Below, piece after piece: positions 23,401 through 33,138 of a DNA stretch of 64,000 nt. Location of the stretch: contig CP053160.1 of the NCBI GenBank assembly GCA_014607495.2, forward strand, positions 558,001 to 622,000, given 5' to 3'. The notes below the pieces were generated by a model. It was not told where the DNA came from, ran no database searches, and worked only from the letters and a program-made list of their open reading frames with translations. The DNA is from Carposina sasakii (taxonomy: Eukaryota; Arthropoda; Insecta; Lepidoptera; Carposinidae). Made by a program: the position numbers and the translations under genes. Numbering within the stretch: position 1 is the stretch's first letter; each line of letters opens with the position of its first letter.

Positions 23401-26400
23401 TTTTAAGCAAAGATTGTCATAACTAAATTTGAGTGGCGAAAGCGGAGAACAGAGTCCTGACAAGTTGTCGTAAACATTCGCAGTTAATTTTGTCAACAGC
23501 AATGGTACCTGTTTTTCCTGGGGTATCTCATGTAATAACATGTAACAATTTAACTGTTCTTGATAGCTATGCCAATTGCCACCGTTGAAGTTTTCCAAAC
23601 TCGACGGCATCGGCAGCAATATAGTTTGTGAGGTCATACTTTCTTCTTGATTAAATTTTTTTGTATAAGTCCTAATAATTTGGCGTAGATCTTCAATGTT
23701 TGGATCCCGGATGTTTGTTGCCAGATTAAGTTCTTGAGCTAGAAGCCACAATGTCTCTTTTGGGACTCCTTGTATCCACGAAGTTTTTCCACTTTTCACT
23801 TTAAGTAGCAACTCCTCCATGCGTTTTTTTTTTAGGTTATGTCGAATTAATTTTATTTGCACTTGAGTTCTTATATACTGAAAATACTCGTCGCCAGTTG
23901 TTGTAGCTTTTAAATTAAACAACGTTAAATTAGGTTGTAACAAAGAATACTTTAATTTTTGTAATCTTAACTAAAGGATCTGACAGACCCGTGGCAAGAG
24001 CGCGTATCCACATCCACCGTGTTGCCAGCTATATATTTCTATTCTCCTAAAGTTTACTACAGATTGCTACATCGGTCAAAGGCGGATCCAGGGATTTAGG
24101 CTAACCTAGGCATAAGCTCGTCGAAGCTTAGCACATCCCCTCTGTCGAAAATGAACGTATGACAACCCCTTGACTCAAAGTCCACCCATGGCATCAGTGG
24201 AGGAATATTATAAATACCAATATACTGGTCTGGAGAAATAATATCTCCGACTGATTATTCTCGCTCAGAATATACAAAGCAAAACTAGCTTAGCAATACG
24301 GTAAGGGCAAGAATTAACATCATACTAGGACAATCTGTCCAAAGAGACAGAAGGAGGAAGTCATTATTGTCGCGATTTTTTGGTAAGTACTAGATAATGA
24401 TATCATCATCAGCCTATTGCAGTCCACTGCTGGATGTAGGCCTTCCCCAGGGCACATGACAATACTGCAGTGGGGGGTATTTGCCCATATTCACCACGCT
24501 GGGCAGACGGGTTGGTGACCGCAGTTTGTATTTTGGACTATGCTGTCAACACGGGAAGCGCTGCTGCCCACCTCCCGGAAACCCTTAATCGCCTCGTACG
24601 ATACCCACGGGCAGACATAGGGTGGTACGAATTCTACTCTGCCGGCACCATGCGGCCATAATGACATACCTAGAAGCGTATACCAATTTATTCAATGTGA
24701 CATTGTAATGAGAAAGCGACTCCACACATTTTCAACTTCAGCCAGTTATTTTCCATAAGCTGTATCATGTCTCTACCTGAACTCCTGCGTGGCGTCGAAG
24801 CTCTCCGGCTCCGTAATAGAGAACACGCAGAGGAATCCCTCGCCGGAGCGGAAGTAGTTGTCCCGGATGGCGGCGTAGTCCTCCTGCCCCGCCGTGTCCA
24901 GGATGTCGATCTGAACCTCCTCCCCGTCCAACACCACCTGGAAACGAGACAGGTCCACTCGTTTACACGGATCGTCTTAAGACGTCGTGTCTGATAGACG
25001 GTATTTAGAATGAATCCGAAGATATTATATTCACACACACTTCACAACATACATACTAGGAAGAAATAAATCAGCTGCATCTCCTTCCGTGCATGTCGTA
25101 AGAGTCGACAAAACAACAAGAACATTCATTCAGACGATACGGTTAAATTGACACTGACAAATTATTAACATCTGTCCGACCCAGCTATAATACTAAACTA
25201 GCTATGGGATCTCCTTTACGATCCTGCAGTTCTGGGTAGCCATTTCGTGGACACAGCCGTATGTATGTATGTATGTATATGTGTATAGCTACATTTGCAG
25301 CAATGCGTAATAGCACCCACATGCCGTCTTGCGTTTTTGACATAAACAGAAAGAGATGTGTGTAATTTAACAAAAAAATCTCGATTCAGCATTCGCTGCT
25401 GAACCTAAGGAGTAACTGCAACTGTAACTGGGACATACATTTTCTAATGTAGCTCAGTGAACGAACATAAAAATGTCTGTCACACACAACACCAAAGGTT
25501 ACATTTACACGGTACCTCGCGTCTTACCGTTACCGACGGAACTTTCTTTCCTACTGTTCATGTATAATGCAAGTAAATGGAGCCATTATCATTTAAGCGA
25601 AAGTTCAGTTAAGTTGTCGTACGAACAAAACAAGTAAATAAAATATCTACTAAAAAGGCTGCGTAGTTTGTGAGCAATAATGACGTTATAGCAAAAGGAA
25701 ATTCCAGATCAGGTAGATTGCTGCTGCATTTATTGTCTACCTGTAGGTACATATAAAATGCTTTGTCCTTAATTACAACGCGCAGCCTAAACCGCTGATG
25801 TTAAAGTCTTGAAACTTGAAGCGTAGGTAGGGTATGTTTTTAGTATGACGCAGACAAGAAGAAAGAATTTTCCGAGAACGCGAAAAACGGGAGCTCTTTT
25901 AAGCGGTTTAAGTCGTAGGCTATTATATAAAGTAATGATTCATATACCTATAATAGTAATATTCCCACAATGATTCATTTTTACAACTCGCTAGGTTGCT
26001 CTAGCTGTAGGACATTAATTTAGACCTAGATAAAATTGTTAGATATTATGGTCGATTCCGGCAGTCACACTTAAACCTAAACGTAAATTTAGTCCTACCT
26101 GTCCTTTTCTCTCTCAGCCATTTATGTTAATAACGGAGAGAGATAGACCTGACTAAGATTAGGTTTAGGTTTAAGTGTGACTGCCGGAATCGACCCTCCC
26201 CCTGATTACGTAAAAGCAATAGCAAAGCCGAAGCAAAGCGATAGCAAAAATTGTACAATATTCGCCTTGAAATGTCAAAGTTCCTTTGAAATTTATTTTA
26301 CGTAATACGAATTTGACAAGCAATCAGCGATTTTTGTACAATTTTCGCTATCGCTTTGCTTTTGCTAGTTAGGTAATAATGGGGCCTATTATCAGCTAAA

Positions 26401-29400
26401 CCCGTATGTTTAATGAAACATTTGCGAAGGTTTTACTACTTAGTCTAGGAACAATATGTATGGGTAAGGGGTAAGAGCCTGTATGACTAACATTTAAAAC
26501 TGAGTCAAACAATTAGGTGTTCTACTCTGATTACTGCCGTGGATATTATTATGTATGGAAGAAATTCTAGAACGAAGAGTTTTTTTTTGCGAATAACGTA
26601 AGAACAGGCATGATTATACTTAGGTTATTTCACATTTATTTTGTACACGCATAACTACAGTATATTTCGAGTGATCTACTCGTACAATTCGCTGCACGAG
26701 TTAGACGCGATAACCTTGCAACATTTCTTTTCAGTTCGACAACCCAATATCTTGCGTTTGCGCAACTCTTCAAGTACTTGTACCAATAAACTTCGCTGGC
26801 CGTTGCGAGCAAAAAATATGGAAAATGGCCACAGAACTACGCCCACAATAGAAATGTTTACGTAAGTAACTTGATTGTTCGTTATTGTAAAATTATTGGT
26901 GTAGGCGTTGGTTGTGGAGCGTGATATACTCACATGTTGTAGGTTAATGACTTTATTTATTTATTTATTTATTATTAAATTGTATGTATTATATAACCGT
27001 GGTAAGGTGTCACTGAACATATACGAACTAAAAAAAAAAGAGTTTATTTAATAGTAAGCGAATCGTCACAGACCATGGATTACCAGAGTCAATGCTCTGC
27101 CGATTTGTACGAGCATGTAAAGTAAATATTTGACTTTACAATACAGTTTCAGATAAGTACGAACGTTCGAAATTATGTCCATTGAACGCATTTTTCATCT
27201 AGCTATCCCTACCTATAGACAGAGCATAGATAGCGTTCGCGTCGTTAATTAACGTCACGTTACGGTGAGCGCGCCTGCGCATTCTGCAGCGATAAGCCAG
27301 ATGATGCGATAACACGCAGGAAGTGTATGCTGTGAGAATTGTATCTAAGGAATGTTTTCAGAGTTTCATTGATAGATAAGTGTACTATTTTCGATTGCGT
27401 GTAGCCGCGTGTGGGAAAATGTCTTATTTTTGAAACTAACAGCAACGCGGTCATAAAAGGTACATAATGAAGTAGAAAAAAAGGCATTGGGCACAAGTGG
27501 GCAAATTATACGTAAGTACCTACTTACACTCTTCATTACTACCGCCGTGTTTCAAGCACAAACATATACAACAATCTAAAGACTAGTAATGAGAGTATTC
27601 TAAACAAATATTACCAACTAGCTGTTGGCAACGACTTCATCCGCGAGAACTTAACACACACATATTTATATTAGGCACAGATATTATAATACATAAAGGT
27701 ATCCCATGTCCTTCTCCGTAAGATGTAAAAAAAATCATGAAGAGCTAATGAAGAAATAAAAAAATACTTCTGCAATATTAATTTAGGTTAAGCTGTTAAC
27801 GCGAAACGGCAAAATATCAAGAAGTCGTAAATCTGGAGCAGTAAGTTGACCATCGAACAATTAATTTCCATAAAGCTAGCTCTAAAACATTTTAACTACG
27901 TGAAAGTAAATTGATTATAGCATACTCGTAAAATAACATTTAGCAGTAACAAGGCACCGACAGTCACTAACTTTCGATAGCGTCGGGGCAGTGACGTCTC
28001 GTCTCGGCTAGTCACGACAACGTGTGTTATGCCGAATACATCAATAAATAAATATCAATGTTATGCAACAGAATAGATTCAGATGCAGAAATAGCAAACG
28101 CCATGCCATAATACACTGAAATAACGTTTTAGATTCCAGTGTAACATGTAGGTACAACAAAGGTCATGCTCATTATGTCATTCTTATGACAATGCCTTTA
28201 ATACAACTATGATAATATTGATAAATACATCAAGAAAAACCAGCCCCTTTTCTTAGCCCTATTAACTGAACCCAAATACGAGTAACATTCGCTTTACATA
28301 TGTAGAGAAATATTATAAAGTGCTTAATATCACACTACATCGAGAATTGTTTTTAAGCCAATAATAATCTCATAATACCTAACATTCGCTTTACATAGAA
28401 CAAAGTGCTTGATAAATGAGGACCCAGTAAAGTTCCCATTGGATTAATTGTCTTGAATAATGAATTTAAAGCCACGTTCGGCATATTCACACACACACAC
28501 ACACACACACACATTCACAACACATTGACCTAATCCCACACTAAGATCCCTAAGGTCTTGTGTCGTGGGTACTAGGCAACGGTATATAAATACATAGATA
28601 AGTATATAAACATCCATGACTCGGAAACAAACATCGATATTCATCATATCAATATGTTTGCACCTACCGGGATTCGAACCCAGGACCTATGGCGTCGCAG
28701 GCAGGGCCACTACCAACTACACCAATCGGCCGTCAATATATTAACCTAGTTGGTTGGCTCATTAGGTGACGTCACGGCGACATCGCAAAGCGAATCGTAG
28801 TTGCTACTGACTGTATATTCCCCATGAGCAAAAAACTAAGTTGAGATGCAAATTCAATAACAAACGACTTAAAAATGTACCTTACGCAGCGCAGTATGAA
28901 CCAATCACTGATTTACTTTTGCAACCCATCAATGTAGACTATAACCAGCAGATCAGGTTTACAATTTCTCTAATCAAACCTAATTACAGTTAACCCTGTG
29001 GATTGAGCTTCCTTAATGGTATAACCGTATTGTTGGCATACAGAAAATATTAATCACTTCATCCTATGAGGATTGTGTGCAAAAAAGATAAACCATTGGT
29101 AACCTATGTTCCATTTGTTGCAGCCTTGACATGTACAGCACAGTTAAACAGTATCGTGTCGTGAGTCAGGGTCGGACTCGTGATATCGAACCATATACAA
29201 GCTCCGGTTTGAGGATGAACTGCTATGACAAAATCAATACATACACAACTTTATGAGTATTGAAGCTTTTTCCAATGTTCAGTCAGACTTTGTTTGCCGA
29301 GATTTGGCTAGTGTATAGCTATCGGGATGAAAAATAACGTTGCCAATATGTAATTTAGAAAAGAGATGGTAAAATTCGTCATCCGAGTAATTGACCCGGT

Positions 29401-30140
29401 AGCTCAGTGGTTAGAGCGGCTGGCACGGTTTGCAGTGGTCGTGGGTTCGATTCCAACTCGGGTGAAGAATTTTTTCCATTTTCTTTATTAATAATTTTAG
29501 ACAATGTTCAGTGAGTATGCGTAGAGTAGATCTTGCGTACTGTAAGTGTTTTTTGTGAGATTTTGCAGAAACCAAATCGTTTTGTAGACCCTTTTCAGAT
29601 CCAGGCTCCAGATAAACTACACTAAACATAACCCATCAAGTTTGTGGCTCAATGATATGGATATGAAAAACATAATAATTATTTTTATTATGCATCGATG
29701 TACGTACGTGGCTTCAAAGTTGATCGACTTTCTTAGCTACATGAAATGAATCTTCAAACTATCGGCGATCTCCAACTTAATTGCCTTGGTATGTACACGC
29801 AGCTAAAGTTCCTATAATGGATTAGTCAGAACTAATCCTATAATCACGTCTACCACAGCGGGGCTGAATGTAAAAGATCATAAAGAAGTCAGAGACTAGC
29901 TGATCGCCTGAGAGAACGGAAGGGCGACCTTAGCACAGGACAATGTGTATGCATAGGTATACGGCCCCTTCCGGTATAAGCACTTACCTTTTTCCTATAA
30001 CTATCAGCCTTAGTAGGTTCGTAGTCCTCGACGAACTCGTCGTACATGAACTGCAGCGTGAGGGCAGACTTGCCCACGCCGCCCGAGCCCACCATGATCA
30101 CCTTGTGCAGGGTGGGCTGCGCTGCCGGCTTCTTCGACAT
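17422..30140 (-). CDS. Rala: Ral small GTPase (RalA-like)
   Basis: Ral is a Ras-family GTPase that, bound to GTP, recruits the exocyst (Sec5, Exo84) and RalBP1 for membrane traffic and actin control. Four coding exons join in phase: 29988-30140, 24777-24937, 19363-19537 and 17422-17535, for 200 residues. The ATG at 30140 is chosen because it gives the family start MSKKPA; an acceptor at about 30171 marks a 5' UTR junction, so a non-coding upstream exon is likely. Visible: P-loop GSGGVGKS (18-25), effector loop [17 protein letters not shown] (65-70), NKSD (124-127), ETSAK (152-156), a basic tail KKRRKIK and the terminal CAIL box, whose Leu favours geranylgeranylation. The third exon's donor is amplified 20-fold (17746-19430) and a gypsy element sits in the intron before it. 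An alternative last exon is listed at 11993-12106. Confidence 0.95.
17746..19430 (-). repeat. Tandem array of the Ral exon end plus 5' splice site, 20 x 82 bp
   Basis: Each 82-bp unit is 48 bp of exon (encoding [16 protein letters not shown]) plus 34 bp of intron. The donor AAG|GTGGGT occurs 20 times at a perfect 82-bp spacing, with exon ends at 19363, 19281 and so on to 17805. The exon part of each repeat is preceded by TTGACAG, echoing CTGGCAG in the true exon. Central units share a CCCTCTGCC variant while outer ones have CCCCCTGCC, as expected for later homogenisation of the middle. Only the first donor gives a functional protein; reading on meets a stop in the second or third unit. The long plus-strand frames across the array are artefacts. 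Confidence 0.95.
19591..19753 (-). repeat. 3' LTR of the gypsy element
   Basis: 163 bp, ends TGTAGTAAAC and CTACAACA on the minus strand; it matches the partner at 23899-24061 base for base. Confidence 0.95.
19819..23943 (-). CDS. Gag-Pol polyprotein of the gypsy element
   Basis: One 1374-codon frame with no stop. Order, with approximate residues: gag region with a retrotransposon-gag motif; two CCHC zinc knuckles, [14 protein letters not shown] and [15 protein letters not shown] (about 318-355); aspartic protease DTGSD (about 418); reverse transcriptase with [12 protein letters not shown] and the active-site line YIDNVFIAG (about 709); RNase H with [18 protein letters not shown] finger; integrase core ([26 protein letters not shown]). 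The reverse-transcriptase box has Asn where the second catalytic Asp is expected, so this copy may be catalytically dead despite its youth. The first Met (23943) lies inside the 5' LTR and the frame crosses the primer site; the Met at about 23820 is the alternative start. Confidence 0.9.
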   Translation of the reverse strand: MLQPNLTLFNLKATTTGDEYFQYIRTQVQIKLIRHNLKKKRMEELLLKVKSGKTSWIQGVPKETLWLLAQELNLATNIRDPNIEDLRQIIRTYTKKFNQEESMTSQTILLPMPSSLENFNGGNWHSYQEQLNCYMLLHEIPQEKQVPLLLTKLTANVYDNLSGLCSPLSPLKFSYDNLCLKLEDFYHPKTNLAVHRAVFKDRNQSETESIKEYLLTLRKMTKDCQFKDVEEHLKERLLNGVHSDTIRYELLKIADKSLTELSTVAETAEMAFKMAHKKSTKQMEMFSFRTQTKGKPFKGSGMQNNAQQNTWAPRHGNKCFCCGKEGHMREQCTLKTKYCSECGRQGHIFKTCPKKNASLKTVKVNSDMEQEKHVNENIYNNEENDLYQVLNLECKCLKRIASMFMKIKIEGIPFDFEVDTGSDITTLNERDKNKYFTKLPMKLSNLTLINFNQSTSKPIGILENLSVTYGKTSRNLTIIIVPDNFPRVVGKDWLLQLNLWPLKLDPIVNVCSSLAFQKDTYLAELKKDFPIVFQPGWGNFKKAQITLKLRKDCKPKFLPARSVPFALKSKIDSEINRLLENRRIAPIEFSEWGTPVVPVMKGDGTVRLCGDYKLTLNPNLEIDHYPLPTINQILANFEGNNYFCELDLKEAYLQAPLDEESQKLTTIVTEKGIYKYLYLPYGVNTGPGSFQRLIVQLLAGLEGVKAYIDNVFIAGKTIQDVNSRLRAVLERFSEAELKLKISKCKFFVQQLTVFGYQISNEGVRVNKENIEPLLKTPQPENIKMLRSFLGKVNYYNRFLRNMASVLQPLYNCLKSERLNWTDKCNNAFVKIKEALTKTSILVYYSNDLPVILSCDASDGGVGAVLSVRNGEGVVKPVAYASKKLSETQLKYPTIEKEAFAIIFGVTKFYEYVFGRRFELETDNAALVSIFGPKKGIPKMACKRLQHWAIFLSGFNYTVRHITTNKNPADFLSRNPSDDNSKFNHPLLASSENGVINFLSLSNFEHLNWKIVEKETKIDNLLIKVAKYCMEGWPDKNLLSDNLKPFHNKRNELSIDQGCLLWGTRVIIPQSLQNNVMNELHESHFGVSRMKQIARSYFWWTTMDQDIIEITSSCKICLENRNAPEKIPLTPWPSTQMVWERIHADFLGPFYGKMFLVIVDSFSKWAEAYVMSNITAAKTITVFKNVYARFGFPNHLVVDNGTTWTSIEFKEFCNITGVKLSFTPPYYPATNGAAERFVQTFKNHIKRIMDSGNTLEYAMNLFLLDYRSSVHRSTGVSPAKLMYQRELRTRFSLLKPQPRSIASQVNTGNHNPNINTNMPFKVGEKVMVRDYRNKNRKWILGEVEDCLTPGITYNVCVEGKIVKRHANQIIKCNLS
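23899..24061 (-). repeat. 5' LTR of the gypsy element
   Basis: 163 bp, identical to the other LTR. The beginning of the long gag frame overlaps its last 45 bp. Confidence 0.95.
24405..24661 (+). repeat. Repeat family B (CAGCCTATTGCAGTCCACTG), copy 1
   Basis: About 255 bp: CATCATCAGCCTATTGCAG, TTTTGGACTATG, CTGCTGCCCACCTCCCGG, ACGATACCCACGGGCAGAC, GTACGAATTCTACTCTGCC. Copies: 32795-33052, 41887-42135 (diverged) and a short related one at 30843-30985. It is a widespread lepidopteran non-coding repeat type. This copy ends about 115 bp from the Ral exon end at 24777. Confidence 0.7.
24938..26049. other. Ral intron, no gene
   Basis: Intron between the coding exons at 24777-24937 and 29988-30140. 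A diverged SINE-like stretch lies at about 25020-25140. A short GTAT run occurs at 25259-25280. Nothing else is recognised. Confidence 0.5.
26050..26195. mobile_element. MITE with GGTCGATTCCGGCAGTCACA termini
   Basis: 146 bp. The inverted ends GGTCGATTCCGGCAGTCACA and TGTGACTGCCGGAATCGACC match perfectly and continue through TTAAACCTAAAC. The centre also pairs (TTTCTCTCTCAGCC against GGAGAGAGATAG). It abuts the next foldback directly. Confidence 0.85.
26196..26388. mobile_element. Foldback MITE, CTGATTACGTAAAAGC family, copy 1
   Basis: The left arm (CCTGATTACGTAAAAGCAAT, GCAAAGCGATAGC, TTGTACAAT) pairs with the right arm (TTGTACAATTTTCGCTATCG, CTTTGCTTTTGCTAG). The same family occurs at 46271-46455 and is cut by the window edge at about 63945-64000. 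Confidence 0.75.
26389..28479. other. Ral intron, no gene
   Basis: AT-rich intron DNA. A TTTA tandem stands at about 26951-26975. No recognisable exon or mobile element border. Confidence 0.5.
28480..28735 (-). repeat. tRNA-derived SINE, copy 2
   Basis: Same family as 13573-13817, with box B GGTTCGAATCC and box A on the minus strand. A (CA)n microsatellite (28485-28512) marks its tail. Confidence 0.85.
29390..29510 (+). repeat. Second tRNA-derived SINE family, copy 1
   Basis: The tRNA-like head CCCGGTAGCTCAGTGGTTAG carries box A and GTGGGTTCGATTCC carries box B, followed by AATTTTTTCCATTTTCTTTA. The copy at 31452-31560 shares head and tail. The anticodon arm and acceptor stem do not pair well enough for a functional tRNA. 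Confidence 0.65.
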
Positions 30141-31451
30141 CCTGCCTCGCTTGCGGACCAGCCGGGTGCACTGCGGATGGAATGATGACATGAATACGGC
30201 TAGATGCTTTAATCTAGATTTAGTGTTAGATCTTCTGTCCGTGTATGTGTAATTTTCAAATAAAAATCTATTCTATTCTATTTAGGGTCTAGTACCACTC
30301 CATAGAGATAACGATAGACGACGTAAACGATAACGACCCCTGTGGATTTACAGCAGATAGTTAAGTGGACGATGATGACACTAGGTGAGTTTGAGTAGGT
30401 TTTTCTGATAAGTAAATCATTTGAAAAGTTTTTCTGATAATCAAAATAAGCGAATGTCTTTTCCAAAACACCTATCCTTAGATATCGAGTTTAAACTCCA
30501 TTCCTATGTGATGTTAATTAGAAAAGTTTGTTAACTATGGTTTCCATGGTGGTGGGTACGTTAGTATGGCGTCCGGTGAAATCAGAATGGTCTACTTGCG
30601 CTACTAACCACATAAACTACCTCATTAGCGTATGTACTTCACATTAATTCTAAGTACAATTGGATATCAGCCCGTTACAGCTTATGCTGTATCTTATTGT
30701 TTACCTTTTCTATTCATAAGAACATGGTGATGCTTTCGCGGTTAGAAATTAGATAAAATAGAGGGTTTTAAGCTAGGATACTAGATATTGGCCAGGAAAA
30801 ATCAAAAACATCGTAGTATCCCAGGACGGCCGAATTGAATCCTTTCATCATCATCGTCAGCCTATTGCAGCCCACTGCTGGACGTAGGCCTCCCCCAGAG
30901 TATGCCACATGGCTCGATCTCCCGTTTTTGCCATCCAGTCACTACTAGCTGGTCCGGGGTAGTATGGCGGCCGGGAACTGGGTGGGATCCTTTAGACGTG
31001 TTTTACAAGCCCAAAACGGCATAAATAATTGTTTAATTACTGAAACATATATGAAACTCTTTGTTTTGCGACATTAAATATACAATACACAACGCTCGCG
31101 TCCGCGCTAATTATTAACAATAAAACAGATCCCATAAAACTTTCATTCCATTAATGGCGAATGATAATTTGAACGCAATTTATATGGAAATTGCGTTTGT
31201 TTTCGATCGTAATCGCGTCTTTCACACGAGAACTGCATTTATGTAAATACGTTTGTTTAGTTGTATTTATTTAAACATGCATGTGTGTTGTCTTACACAT
31301 TCGCTTCTAAGGTACAGACAATGAGAAATTCTGTAGATTCTGGCTGCGAAAAGTAGATCAAATCCACCACGAAACCGGCACCAAAACTTTAAGAACACTG
31401 TAGTTCGCTACCAATACAATAAAGCTATAAAGAAATGACACATTTCCATGT

Positions 31452-31560
31452 TTGTCAGGTGGCTCAGTGGTAAGAGCGCTTGCACGGAATGCAGAGGTCG
31501 TGGGTTCGATTCCCACCCGGGTGAGGAATTTTTTCCATTTCTTTATTAATCATTTTAAAA
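31452..31560 (+). repeat. Second tRNA-derived SINE family, copy 2
   Basis: Head CAGGTGGCTCAGTGGTAAGA, box B GTGGGTTCGATTCC, tail AATTTTTTCCATTTCTTTAT. It looks like a tRNA gene at first sight, but shares its 3' tail with the copy at 29390, which marks both as SINEs. Confidence 0.65.
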
Positions 31561-32710
31561 TATAATTGTCTCGTAATGACCTGCCTAAAAACCTACACCA
31601 AAATTTGCGTGGGCGCATTAATGTGACTCGCCGGAAGTTCTCACCAAATTTGGGAAACCTCAGATATACAAAATTAAATACAATGGGTAACAGGAGCGTG
31701 GAATTTATTTTATAAGTGTCGCGGAACTTTTTACAAAAGTAATAGACTTGATAAAATGATAGTTTACCTAGGAAAATGTAGGTAAACCTTATACAAGGGC
31801 GAACAATGTTTGTTCTAGAATTCTAGCTTAGCTAACATCTTTAGGCTATATTTAACGCATGACTTCGTCCGCGTGGACTACAGAAAAAACAAAATGTCGA
31901 AATTATCCGGGATAAAAACATTTTCCCGGAATAAAAAGTAGCCTATATGTTAAGTGGGACCTGTCACAATATATTCGTGAAAACTGCATCGAAATACGGT
32001 TCAGCCGTTTCTGAGATTAGCGTGCACAAACGCACAGACAAACAGACAAACCGACAGATAAAAATTTCAAAAAACATTGTTTTGGGTACTATTGCGTTGA
32101 TAAAGGTCTCCTGTAATATTTTTTCTCATATATCTTCCATGTAGACTGCGACCCGTTACATTTTTATTATATGTATAGATAGGTACTTTATTTCGCGGAA
32201 AATTAGGAGCTCTCCGTCTCACCGAAAAGTGAGTTGGGAAATCGAGACTGTTCAATTTAACCTCAGTTCGTTTTAGATTAGGTTAACAATCGATTTCGCG
32301 CAACTGACGTCACCAGTGATCGAGATCTAGTGACACGTCTGAAGTGACGTGCACTACCATTGTTACACGAGATCTAGAGATAAGTGTGCACTTCATTGTT
32401 TCAAATAAGGATTAAGTTGGATGCGTATGCGGAATACACATAGTTGAATACATAATGTTCCGTGAATAGTCTTCCGTTACTGACTACGCAGTCATCAGTC
32501 AACTAAACTACTGGTTCCTTAGGGAGCATACCAAGGGTCTAGGGGAGCAGTGAGAGAGGATTTTTTAAAATTCCCACGAAAATGGGATAAACGGGTATTC
32601 TACCGACGAAGTCGATATCTTTCGCTAGTTCATACAAAGGCGAAATTAACTCCATCTGGAAACTCCAGCCCCGGCGAGGATCGACATTATTTATCAAGAA
32701 CAAGAAATAA

Positions 32711-33138
32711 AAGAAGAAAAAGCAGCCGCTGAACTATCACGTACCGAATGCCGAATTATGTTAGTAAGCTGAGATAACGCAAAATTTTCATCATCATTAT
32801 CATCAGCCTATTGCAGTCCACTGCTGAACGTGGGCTTCCCCCGGGGCACGCCATAAGACTGCCATGGGGGGTATTTACCCATAGTCACCAGGCTGGGCAG
32901 GCGGGTTGGTGACGGCAGTTTGTATTTTGGACTATGTTGTCGACACGGGAGGCGCTGCTGCCCACCTCCCGGGAACCCTTAATCGCCTCGTACGATACCC
33001 ACGGGCAGACATGGGGTGGTACGAATTCTACTCTGCCGGCACCACGCGGCCAACAAAAAAAAAATTATGGCATTAAAATTTTGCGTTATCTCAGCTTACT
33101 AACATAAATTCGGCAGGTTTAGCGGCTGCTTTTTCTTT
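32711..33138. mobile_element. Foldback element carrying a family B repeat in its loop
   Basis: The left arm 32711-32788 (AAAAAGCAGCCGCT ... TTAGTAAGCTGAGATAACGC) and right arm 33075-33138 (GCGTTATCTCAGCTTACTAA ... AGCGGCTGCTTTTT) are inverted copies. The loop is almost entirely a family B repeat (32795-33052). Either a family B unit inserted into a perfect hairpin or the arms captured it. Confidence 0.75.

Larger units (their letters stand above)
19591..24061 (-). mobile_element. Gypsy-type LTR retrotransposon, recent insertion
   Basis: A 4471-bp element on the same strand as Ral, inside its intron. The LTRs 19591-19753 and 23899-24061 are each 163 bp, bounded TG...CA, and identical by eye along their full length. 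It is flanked by the 5-bp duplication GATTG (19586-19590, 24062-24066). A purine tract AGGGGAAGAG lies just before the 3' LTR. After the 5' LTR comes a TGGCGACGAG-like primer site. One long gag-pol frame fills the interior; no env frame is seen. Identical LTRs indicate a very young insertion. Confidence 0.95.

Noticed and set aside
31452..31530. tRNA gene
   Set aside because: Box A and B are present, but the anticodon and acceptor stems do not pair and the 3' tail is shared with 29390-29510, so it is a SINE.
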